Notes under the pieces: model-generated
The model's input: only the letters and a program-made list of their open reading frames with translations
What the model was told of the DNA's origin: nothing
The model's database searches: none
Position numbers and translations under genes: made by a program
NCBI RefSeq assembly: GCF_022458985.1
Contig: NC_061781.1
Location: forward strand, 7,923,501 to 7,987,500
Length of the DNA: 64,000 nt
Source of the DNA: Mugil cephalus
Taxonomy: Eukaryota; Chordata; Actinopteri; Mugiliformes; Mugilidae
Direction: 5' to 3'
Part shown: piece after piece, positions 1-9,500 of the stretch
How positions within the stretch are numbered: position 1 is the first letter of the stretch
How the letters are laid out: each line of letters starts with the position of its first letter

Positions 1-1563
1 TCAGTTCTCCCAGGTTGGTTCTACCTCTTTCACTATGACGTGGGCTGCGCCAGGTCAGGAAAATCGAATAACTGGCCTGACGGGTCTCACTGGCTACCGC
101 GTGGTGGTGAACCCAAAGAACAAGAGTGGACCCACCAAAGAGATCAACCTGGCCCCAGACGCTACTCAGGCACACATCTCTGGACTCATGGTGAGAGCAA
201 ATACAATCGGCATGAGGTCACTCATGATGTGGTCATTCTTGGACTGCTGTGACCCAACAATTGCAGGCTAGCCAAAATGTGAAAAAAATCTGCACTGTCC
301 ATTGATTCATTTTCAACACGCATGCTTGATCTCAGTGCTGTGCTGACTGTGACGGCCATTTTGTCTCCCATTAGATTGCAACTACCTATGAAGTCCATGT
401 CTACGCACTGAAGAACTCTCTGACCAGCAGACCAGTCCAAGGAGAGGTCACCACTCTGGAAAGTGAGTTGCTTTAAGATAATGGATTGTCTCTTTCTCCT
501 GGTTTAGTTTCTTCTTATTAATATTATTTCTCGTTATTTGTGTATTCTAGACATCAGCCCCCCTCGCCGTGTACGTATCTCTGACGTTAATGATTCCTCC
601 ATCACCCTGACCTGGCGGTCCAAGACAGAAACCATCTCCGGGTTCCTGGTTGAGGCCAGACCCACCGCCTCATCTTCGGGTTACATACCTATCCAAAAGA
701 CCATCAGCCCCGATTCACGCTCTTACACCATTACAGGTAGATGAATATTGGAATCCAAATACACGAAACTGAAAGCTGCGGCTGTAAGGATGATGCAAAC
801 ACAGTGTAGTGTTTCTAACACAAAACTTCTTGCTAACCTGTCTGTGTCTGCACTTTAGGTCTGGAGCCAGGCACCAATTACGAGATCAACATGTATACAC
901 TGAAAGGCAATGGACGCAGCGTTCCTCTCACACTCACAGCCACCACAGGTAAATGATGAACTGTATCCTGGGGTTTCACTCAACAGCTGTACATTGCCGT
1001 CCCATGTTACACCTTTGCAGAATAGTTCCTGCTGTATTGTTTATTCAGTATAGTAAAAAATATATAAAACTACTACTATAAAACATTGCATACTAGCAGT
1101 GTTTGTAGCAACAGATTCAGTATTTTGCATTTAGTGTGGGATATTGCTCAAAATAACATGTTTTCCATGATTTTCTTTTCTAGCTCAACCATTGGTCATC
1201 CCACCCACCGATATTCGCTTCACCTCCCTGAATCCTACCAGCATCTCTTTCATGTGGGAGCCGTCACGCACTCCAAAGGTCACTGGGTATTACGTCACCT
1301 ACGAGGAGGCTGGAGGCCTACCTCGAGAAGTCACTCCTAGGCCCCACGCAGGCCAGCTCTACACCACCATCAACAGTGAGTAGGCATAAGATTTTCTGTG
1401 CACAGATAAATACCCCAAATGGATGCCGTCTTGAAATAAACGCCCTAAACTTTGTTTGTTTGTTCGGTCACAGATCTGAAACCAGGAACGGAGTATGTCA
1501 TTAAGATTGTGGCTCTGCAGAACGTTCTGAGAAGCACACCTCTAGTGGGCAAAGCCAGGACCC
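1..1563 (+). other. fn1: fn1 heparin-binding (Hep II) domain exons, III-12 to III-14
   Basis: Six exons encode three type III modules, each split by one intron as is usual for vertebrate fibronectin. In family knowledge III-13 carries the main heparin site; its basic PPRR cluster is visible at the start of the exon at 551. III-14 begins VIPPTDIRF where the human protein reads IDAPSNLRF, so the IDAPS-type integrin alpha4 site described in mammals is not preserved here. Confidence 0.9.
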
Positions 1564-4500
1564 GTAAGTTCAGCTGTCAGCTCCTGTTACTTTGGAGAAA
1601 CAGAGCAATGTTGTATCATCGTTTCATCTTAAGTTATGACACACTAAAGGTATGATGTAGTGCTTATGTAGTGGAACAGTAAACCAATATGAAGTCTTAC
1701 TACAAAAATGTTAATGATTAGACCATTAAATGAATAATTCAAAGCTGTTTTTATATTACCCACTTTAACAAATTGCACCAAGACTTGTGCTTATTACCTG
1801 ACGTAATTTTTTCTCCTTAGTTTTAGGAGAATCATGATTGATGTAATGAGGAATAACAAAACAAAATAAATAATAATTGCATAGCTAGTTTGATAGCTAT
1901 GCTGTGCTGCCCTCTGCTGGCTTCAGAGTGAAATTGCATAATATATTTACTAAGGCTTACTGTATGTGGCCGTGACCCATAGGACAAGTAGTTACAGAAA
2001 ATGAATGAAAGAAAGAATAATGATGTAGCAAATTACATTCCGAAATTATGCAGAGCACTTTATATTGATTGAAACATCCCAAAGATGTACTTTGAATAGC
2101 CTTACAACCAATGAGGTCCAAACTGTAACTTGTACTGTGATCAGATACAAACTTCACGATACATAAATAAATCACTGCCATTTAGGTAAGAAGGCATTGG
2201 TGGAAGACACTGTGTGCTTTTAGTTTATAAAAATGCAGCTAGTAAAGGGATGCATTTGCTTTGTCGTGCTTGTGTCTAACAGCCGTGTGTCTCTTCTCAT
2301 CCAATCAGAACCAGCTACAGATATCCCGTTATTGGTCCCTGAACTGCCTCAGCTTCCTGTTCCTCATCGACCCAGCACTGATATTCTGGATGTTCCAGAG
2401 TCCGTCAATGACAAAATGTAAACATCCATGTGAAGATGGAAATAATTGACCTACCAGCTTATGTTAAAAAAGCCTTGAAACAGTTTTCTTTGTATATGTA
2501 TGCTGTGTATTTGTTTTTATAACACACATTTTTATTTCTTCTTCCATGTCCAGCTTTGACTACAACCATGTCCACTTCGCTGGTACCAGCGGCCAGAGCC
2601 AACCAGGCCAACACGGTCAGCATATCTACACAGAGTATCAGGGTCTAGGCCCCAATAATGGACTTTATGGCCCCTACAATGGACCCAAAGAAGGCCAGAG
2701 ACCCACGCTCAGAGAACCCCTGGTTTATATTCCTGTAGCAGGCCCAGATGGAAACAGAGTGCCCTTAGTAAAGGTGTGTGACTTAAACCTGAAGTACCTC
2801 TTAGATGTTTTAATGCTGCTGTAAAAGATTATGTTTCCCCAGTGTTCTGTGCAAGTAACTTAACATCTGGAAATACAGCATGTGTTTGCAAAACTATGTG
2901 ATTCATCTGCAATAGATTTGTGTTTGGATAAAAACACGTCTTCCTGTTTAGGTGAGCGACGGCCCTCTCCCAGGTCTTGCGTTTGGTTTCCCTGACAACG
3001 AGACAGATCTGCCCCAAGAAGCGCAGACAGTCACAACCATCTCTTGGCAACCTGTCCCTCAAACGTCAGAGTATGAAGTGTCCTGCAATCCCATTACACA
3101 CATGGAGGAAAAGGGCTTCCAGGTACAGACGCACTTCAGCATCCACACATGTTCGCTACTAGAGAAGGACTCGTGCTCACTGTGTCTTTCTCTGTACAGA
3201 TGCGTCTTCCAGGCACCTCCAACAGCGCCACCCTGATTGGACTGACATCTGGAGCTTCGTATAATGTTATAGTGGAGGCTATGACGGGTGGGGCTAAAGA
3301 GAAGGTTCTGGAGGAAGTTGTAACTGTTGGCAATGCTGGTACGTTCATCCACAGTGAAATAAACCATTTAATCACAGGAAAAAAAAAGTTTTATAGTGAA
3401 ACATGTTCACACAAATACTAAGATGCACCTCAAGTGAAGACTTTATCAATCATTTCCGTTCTTTTTTTCCCAAATCCTTAGTTCCAGGCGACGTCCCCGT
3501 TACCACCAACCGAGATGTGTGTTACGACACGTTCACACACATCTACCACGAGGTGGGCTCAGAGTGGGAGCGCATGTCTGAGACGGGCTTCAAGCTGTGG
3601 TGCCACTGCCTGGGGCTGGGCAGTGGTCACTTTAGGTGTGATTCATCCAGTGAGTGGCTTATTAACCCCCATCCCATCATGCTTTGCAGAAACACACCAT
3701 GGAATTGGGAAAAAATAATCCAGTAATTCTATGTGATATACTCACAAGGAATTGATGTGTATTTACTGTAAATAATTACAACAGTTTACCTTATGCACAT
3801 TATAAATTCCCTAGCTACAGTTCATAAGCCATAGAATCATCTTCTATGTGCAGCAGCACGCAGTAATAAAATTGCCAGCATGGGCAGCATTTATAAATGG
3901 ATATTCACATTTTCAACTTTTTGACTCGCTTATAGTTATCTATGCTACTTTGCTGTATTGTATATGTTAGGACTCAGTGTATTAAATAAATTCAAGATAA
4001 AGTCGATAGTGCTTAGAGAATATAAATCTGCACATGCCGACTATAAAAACTTCACAATAAGAGCACAGAAAGCTAAGGTCAGCTTAGTGGTCAGTCATAC
4101 TCTCAGTTATTTGTATTGTCCATGGTTGTCCAGCGCTAACATGACAATACAAGAACTAAGATCACCAGCCAGTGTGTCATTGTCATGTGTTTATCGTGTG
4201 TTCACATATGGACTAGGTGCCACATGTTGGAAACACATTGTTTTCAAATGAAGATCAACATCAGTTTCTGCATCACTATGTAGATTGTTTTATAGATTTT
4301 TTTTCTTGGCGCTGTGATTTACACTGTAGAGAAATCAGTATAGCATGGGAATACTACTACACTTATTCTGCTCTGAGAAGTGGGAAGGTTTGAGTTTAAT
4401 TCAGCTGCTCTTTACATTTATTAAAGAACTCTTCTTTCATTTGCCCACCTCAATCTTCTTCCTCCTTACTGTTCGCCGTCTCTCGTTTTCACCCCGTCTA

Positions 4501-5498
4501 CGTCTCTTCTTTGTGTGTGTGTCTCGTTACTCCTCTGCTCTTTCCTCCGCCTCTGTCCCTCTCTCTGCTACTCCTCCCTTCTACAGAGTGGTGCCACGAC
4601 AACGGTAATAACTACCGTATTGGAGAAAAGTGGGATCGTCACGGTGAGAACGGTCACATGATGAGCTGCACCTGCCTGGGCAATGGAAAGGGAGAATTCA
4701 AATGTGAACCTCGTAAGTACAGTCTTGCACAAACCTGTACCACTTCCTGGTTCACACACACTTGAATGGAGCATGTCAGATCTCAGGCAGGGATGCTGTT
4801 GATCTTTATTAATCCGGATTCATTCTCCAGATGAGTCGACGTGTTATGACAATGGGAAAATGTACCAGGTTGGAAACCAGTGGCAGAAGGAATACCTGGG
4901 GGCCATCTGCACGTGTACCTGCTACGGAGGACAACAGGTGACAAAATCTCTCTGTGCACACAACACACCTGAAAGCCGTCTGAATGCATGTCCACCACAG
5001 CGCGGCTCTTTTACACAAAGTAACTTTTCCCTCTTCCTTTTTAGGGCTGGCGATGTGAGAACTGTAAAAGACCAGGAGGACAGACTGATGTGGATGCTGA
5101 CCTCCTGCAGCCCGTTCACACAGACGCCTTTGACCGGTACAGAGAAAATGCTCTACGCAAACTGGTTAGTGTCGCACCTCTTTCCTCTACACTCGTTATA
5201 ATGAACTATGACTAAAACAAGCCAGTAAATCAACAGTTAATCTATACGAAAATGACAAAAGTCAGCACCTGTTTTTTAATGGGGCACGTGAATGGAAAAG
5301 TTTCAGCAGGGACATCCGTTTAGTTTGTAGCTTGAAGCTAGGAAATATGTTAATACAAATAACCACGAAAAGCTAATTATTAAAACTTTTTCTCCATTTT
5401 CCTTCTGTCTTCATCTCTCTGTCCCCCAGAACATCCAGTGTCCGATTGAATGTTTGAGACCAGAGCTGCTTGCAGATGCTCAGAGCCCCCTGGAGTAG
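1..5498 (+). CDS. fn1: Fibronectin, C-terminal part (5' end outside window)
   Basis: Secreted multimodular matrix glycoprotein that binds integrins, heparin, fibrin and collagen; only the C-terminal third is here. Coding exons, all with GT-AG borders and matching phases: 1-190 (open at left), 375-462, 551-736, 859-948, 1184-1375, 1474-1563, 2309-2417, 2554-2773, 2952-3122, 3200-3338, 3482-3649, 4587-4712, 4831-4937, 5045-5164, 5430-5498 (TAG 5496-5498). Modules in order are III-12, III-13, III-14 (two exons each), the variable region, III-15 (two exons) and type I modules 10, 11 and 12. Diagnostic stretches are KEINLAPD and SGLM in III-12, SPPRR in III-13, EWERMSE in I-10, [13 protein letters not shown] in I-11 and [11 protein letters not shown] in I-12. 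The tail keeps CPIEC, whose two cysteines form the interchain disulfides of the dimer. The RGD module III-10 lies upstream of the window. Teleosts often carry two fn1 paralogs; I cannot say which this is. Confidence 0.97.
1907..1920 (-). promoter_or_regulatory. CTCF-like motif in an fn1 intron
   Basis: Read on the minus strand, the 14 bases are CCAGCAGAGGGCAG, matching every position of the consensus CCASYAGRKGGCRS. It lies in the long intron between III-14 and the LDV exon. CTCF binding there, and any role in V-region splicing or in insulation, is inference. Confidence 0.4.
2309..2773 (+). other. fn1: fn1 variable (IIICS/V) region exons with LDV motif
   Basis: Two exons (2309-2417 and 2554-2773) lie between III-14 and III-15. 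The first encodes [12 protein letters not shown] followed by DILDVPES, which aligns with the human CS1 segment EILDVPS, the integrin alpha4beta1 recognition site. The second encodes a Gly/Pro/Gln/Tyr-rich stretch ([10 protein letters not shown], then [12 protein letters not shown]) resembling the low-complexity rest of the V region. The first exon is 109 nt and the second 220 nt, so skipping either one alone, or both, breaks the frame. Length variants would need internal alternative splice sites. Confidence 0.8.
4440..4586 (+). other. Long polypyrimidine stretch before fn1 exon I-11
   Basis: Nearly 150 bases rich in C and T precede the acceptor of the exon at 4587, in a 937-nt intron. It acts at least as the pyrimidine tract of that acceptor; its length is unusual but no other function is visible. 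Confidence 0.5.
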
Positions 5499-5774
5499 CA
5501 GAAGAAGGGTGCTTGAGTAAAGGAGGGGAACGAAGTGAGACCTCCCATCAAGATCACCACCACCACCACTTCAAGAAGGAAACCTCCTTTCACTAGGAGA
5601 AGACCTTTCCATCACATTTGTGCCTTCATGGTTTTCACCACACCAAATTGTAGTGCCTTAAAAGAACTCCCTACTCCAAACCTTGTGCCTTTTCCTGTTG
5701 GGTTTTATTCTCCTGTTGAGACAGATTTTTGTTTGAGCACAAATCTTGCTACTCCATCACTTTAAACCTGCCTA

Positions 5775-5808
<34 letters not shown>

Positions 5809-6710
5809 GATGCAGTGTTTTTACATATTTGTATTGTTGTAATGGGGCTTTTGTTAATTTCAGAGCATTCCATGACAATTCCCTTTCTCCGATCATTACT
5901 GGAAATCTTTAAATGTAACAATAATAATTTTAAATAATGATTTCCCCCCCGATAATAACTGTAGCCACCTTTTGTTTTGCTTCTCATATGAAGTTTCACT
6001 GTGATTATTGTGTATTCAGGTAGACGTTTAGGTAATATAGAATGCATATTGCAAGGCCATTTACATTTCCAAATCGGAAGCGAGTTACAGTATTACCATT
6101 GTTTCCCAGTCACAATCCGATTTAATTCAACATTACTTTTTATCAAGTTGAATCTGGATTCTTTGTAATGAAGGGGACTCCTCCTCTTTGCAAAGTATCT
6201 CCACCTCTGTGGTATGCATTTCTGAAGAGCAGAGAGCAACTGATCAACAATCACAGATTCTTCTTAAATGTAAAAATAAAATAAAAAATCTAGACAAACT
6301 TTCCTTTTAAAGATAAGCACTGTTTTTAGGTGGTATTATATTGCCTGTCTATTTTTACTGTGTAGGCTCTCGAATTTGCATCGTATATGTGGCCATGTCA
6401 TTTGTAGCATGGCCATTTTGAACGTACACAATATGCAGTTGTTGAAACCAAAGCTTACTGACCAAAAGTAAACTGTTATTTCAAAAATGAATTCGAAAAT
6501 TCACCCTTATTTCCAAGTGAAATGCATTTTAGTGTATTTTTATTCATTCCTTTTTATTTATCCCTTTTGGTTTAGGCATTTTGTTCAATGCTATTTTGGG
6601 GTGTACACTTTATTTTTTTGATTTATTTGTTTCTTTTTTTTATATTGTTGGTGCCTGACTCTGAACTACTGTGGACTGAATCTTTTTAATAAACTGAACA
6701 AAACTCACCA
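5499..6710 (+). other. fn1: fn1 3' untranslated region with poly(A) signal
   Basis: AT-rich sequence follows the stop codon without a coding exon. It includes a CA microsatellite at 5776-5805. An AATAAA at 6688-6693 is the likely cleavage signal, so the transcript should end near 6710. The end point is inferred. Confidence 0.7.
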
Positions 6711-6997
6711 GCTGCTACTAGTCTGTCTGTTTGGAGAGAATGTACCTGGCTATTTCTTGGTTTAGGAACCAAGATATACAGATATATTTTGTACCTCAAC
6801 TCCAGTAACCAAAGGTCCTGGCTGAACTTTTTAGGAACTTGATCGACTGAAGGAAAGTATGGGCTATTATCCAAAAAGGAAGGCAACCAGACTTGGAGTT
6901 TTGAGAAGATGTTTTGCTGCTTATCCAAGTAGCTTATTCAGTTCTAAGGGAGTGGTGAGAAGTTAAGGTTTAAATAGGAAACTGTAGGTAAAAGCCC
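6711..6997. other. Intergenic spacer fn1-umps
   Basis: No exon or recognisable repeat is seen between the fn1 poly(A) site and the start of the duplicated block. The spacer is under 300 bases; both neighbours are on the + strand, and umps transcription starts in the duplicated promoter further right. Confidence 0.5.
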
Positions 6998-7129
6998 ATC
7001 AGAAACATGCTTGACTTATTTCTGTTAACAACCAGATAATTATGCAACTATTGTTCTGTTTGTCCCTGTCCCCTTTCCCTACCTCACTGACCTGCTCCAT
7101 CGCCACAAACCATCCCCAGCCTCCTTCAT

Positions 7130-7375
7130 CTGATGCAAACCTCCTTACTCCAGCTCTCTGGACCAAGCACCAAACCTGGGGTGACAGAGCCTTCTCTGCA
7201 GCTGCCCCCTCTCTCTGGAACTCTCTACTCAAACACATCCGTGACTGTACAGACTTGCCCACCTTCAAATCCCTGACAGAAACACGCCTGTTTAAAATTG
7301 CTTTTAATGTTAAGTTTTATATTTTGTTTATGTAAAGTGTCTTTGGGTACTTAGAAAAGCGCTTCTTAAATAAAA
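7130..7375 (+). mobile_element. L2-type LINE 3' fragment, first copy
   Basis: Translation shows WGDRAFSAAAPSLWNSL followed by LPTFKSLTETRLF, the typical C-terminal tail of fish L2/CR1-like retrotransposons. It is followed by a short 3' end that runs into an ATT microsatellite, as such elements do. Only the last part of ORF2 is present. Exact family is not determined. Confidence 0.75.

Positions 7376-7426
<51 letters not shown>
7376..7426 (+). repeat. (ATT)n microsatellite at LINE 3' end
   Basis: About 17 uninterrupted ATT units directly after the L2-like 3' terminus. The homologous tract in the second unit (about 9217-9240) is shorter. Confidence 0.95.
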
Positions 7427-7549
7427 GGTCAGAAGCGCCAGTGTCAAAGGCTGAATGAATGCGGTTGAAAGTTCCTGGGGACAGAAGTCCAGACCCTTGA
7501 GATTGCAGATTGCTACCAATACTTTTAAATCTGCGATGATCTGTCGCTT

Positions 7550-7676
7550 TTATGTTGAAGAGGCGGAAGTGCGCACGTACTACGCGCATGTCACGCATGC
7601 GCGCTTGCACCCCTGGAAGCAAGAGACGGAGTATCTCAGAAGTTAAGTCGAGTTAAGGCTCCTCTGCGAAATAAAA
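7550..7676 (+). promoter_or_regulatory. Promoter of the upstream umps copy
   Basis: GC-rich, TATA-less sequence just before the first ATG. It holds an ETS/GABP-type site (GCGGAAGTG, near 7563-7571) and an NRF1-like CGCATGCGCG at 7594-7603. The second copy (9395-9500) keeps the ETS site but has a 15-base deletion that removes the NRF1-like motif. Such sites are typical of housekeeping promoters; activity is inferred. Confidence 0.5.
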
Positions 7677-8968
7677 ATGACGAACGTTTGCGTTGACAGT
7701 TTAATCCTGAAGCTCCACGAGGTGAACGCGGCGAAGTTTGGGGAGCACAAGCTGAAGAGCGGCATGATGGCACCAGTTTACATCGACCTGAGGGTTCTTG
7801 TGTCTCATCCAAAACTCATGAACCAGGTAAACACGCGTTAGCTCCATCGCTGTGATTGATAGTGATGGGCATTCCGGCTCTTTTTAGAGAGTGTGTGCAA
7901 GACATGGGTGGTGGGTCCATTTCAGGTTAATTGCTTTTGTTATGTTAGCTGCATTGTCACTAAAACAGCAAACCACTTTGTTTTCTATGTCCTACTCTTT
8001 TGCCACTTTGTGGCAGCTCCTCTGCTAAAGTCTCAGATGCGTGTCTGTCACTGAACTCAAAACAACTCTTACGACCGGCAGTTTGCACGGGGGTATTTTA
8101 TTTTGAAAATCCACCGGATTTTCTTTGTTTTTTCTGTGTCTGGCTTCCGTCCACTCGAGGTGGTCTGTGTAAATTGACGCGTGCTTCATAATTTTTAATT
8201 AGTCACAGTAATACCGTATACCTACTCCGGCTTCCTCCCACCTCCAAAGATATGCTCGTTGTGTGAGTGTGAATGGTTGTATGTCTCTGTGTTAGCCCTG
8301 CGATAGGCTGGCGACCTGTCCAGGGTGTACCCCGCCTGTCGCCTGATGCCAGCTGGGATAGGCTCCAGCAACCCCCGCGACCCTAGTGCAGGACTAAAAT
8401 GTGGAGACGGTATGAAGGTATCAAAATTTGGATACCGCTCATCCCTAATATACATATATATTGATTTACAGGTTTCAAGTCTCATCTACCAGCGGGTGCA
8501 AGAGGAGGGACTGCAGTTTGTCTCTGTGTGTGGGGTTCCATACACAGTGCTGCCTCTGGCCACAATTATCTGCTCCAGGCATGAGCTACCCATGCTCATC
8601 AGGCGAAAGGAGGGCGAGGACTACAGTGAGTCGGGCTCGACTGGTCAACCTTCAAAATGAGAACGTCACCTTGCATTTGCAAGTTTATCTGCAGAAACTG
8701 ATGGAAATCCTGTACTCCTGGGACAAAGCGGCTGGTGGAGGGCTCATTCCGTGAGGGGGATACCTGTCTGATCATTGAGGACACGGTGACCAGTGGCAGC
8801 AGTATCCTGGAGACAGCTCAAGTGCTCTACAAAGAGGGGCTGAAGGTGCACAATCAAACATTACAGTCGTGATAATCGCACGATATTGGTGCTTAACAGT
8901 AATGGACAGAGAACAAGGTGGTGTAGAGATGTTGGCCTCTCCGGGAATCAGGCTTCATCCCATCATCT
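7677..8968 (+). pseudogene. Partial, broken duplicate of umps (exons 1-3 and part of 4)
   Basis: Exon 1 (7677-7826) and exon 2 (8472-8625) are open with GT donors and encode the start of the OPRT domain (YIDLR, VCGVPYT, MLIRRKE). Exon 3-like sequence at 8721-8845 is open and the same length as in the intact gene, but the base pair before it is TG, not the AG acceptor kept at 10275-10276. Exon 4 survives only as 8902-8968; its acceptor and first 20 or so bases are deleted, and the copy ends at the duplication joint. Conserved residues have changed in exon 2 (RH for TN after CS, and E for K before DY). A full enzyme cannot be made from it. Exons 1-2 could still splice into the downstream gene. 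Confidence 0.85.
8221..8400 (+). mobile_element. tRNA-headed fish SINE-like repeat, partial
   Basis: Shares the blocks CTTCCTCCCACCTCCAAAGA, GGCGACCTGTCCAGGGTGTA and GATAGGCTCCAGCAACC with other copies in this window. It lies in intron 1 of the upstream umps copy and is absent from intron 1 of the intact gene, so it was inserted after the duplication or lost from the other copy. Confidence 0.7.
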
Positions 8969-9045
8969 CCATCAGAAACATGCTTGACTTATTTCTGTTA
9001 ACGACCAGAAAATGCTACTCTAAATCATGATACTCTATACCCAAA

Positions 9046-9240
9046 CACATCCATGACTGTACAGACTTGCCCACCTTCAAATCTCTGACAAAAACACGCC
9101 TGTTTAAAATTGCTTTTAATGTTAAGCTCAGCCTTTTGTGTTTTCAGTGTACTATTTTATATTTTGTTTATGTAAAGTGTCTTTGAGTATTTAGAAAAGA
9201 GCTTCTTAAATAAAATGTATTATTATTATTATTATTATTA
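9046..9240 (+). mobile_element. L2-type LINE 3' fragment, second copy, with ATT tail
   Basis: Duplicate of the tail at 7240-7375 carried along by the tandem duplication. It is shorter at its 5' side and ends in an (ATT)n run of about 24 bases. Confidence 0.75.
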
Positions 9241-9394
9241 TGAGTGGTGCTCTAACGACACATTATAGGTCAAGCGCCAGTCTCAAAGGCTGAATGAATG
9301 CGGTTGAAACTTCTTGGGGACAGAAGTCCAGACCCTTGAGATTGCAGGTTACTACTAATACTTTTGAATCTGCGATGATCCGTCGCTTTTATGT

Positions 9395-9500
9395 TGAAGA
9401 GGCGGAAGTGCGCACGTACTACGCGCGCTTGCACCCCCGGAAGCAGGAAACGGAGTATCTCGGAAGTTAAGTCGAGTTCAGGCCCCTAAGCGAACTAAAA
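9395..9500 (+). promoter_or_regulatory. umps: Promoter / 5'UTR of the intact umps gene
   Basis: GC-rich, TATA-less. Holds the ETS/GABP-type GCGGAAGTG and a second GGAA site (CCCGGAAGC) shortly before the ATG at 9501. It is the homolog of 7550-7676, minus 15 bases. Confidence 0.55.

Larger units (their letters stand above)
6998..8968 (+). repeat. Upstream unit of a tandem duplication spanning the umps 5' half
   Basis: Starts at ATCAGAAACATGCTTGACTT (about 6999), a string that recurs at about 8971. It then carries, in the same order as the second unit: an L2-type LINE tail with an ATT tract, a GC-rich promoter, umps exons 1, 2 and 3, and the middle of exon 4. It stops inside exon 4 after CATCATC. 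The second unit begins there and runs on into the intact gene. The two units differ by several large indels and by about 6-7% in exons 1 and 2 (10 of 150 and 9 of 154 positions), so the event is not recent. Confidence 0.9.
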
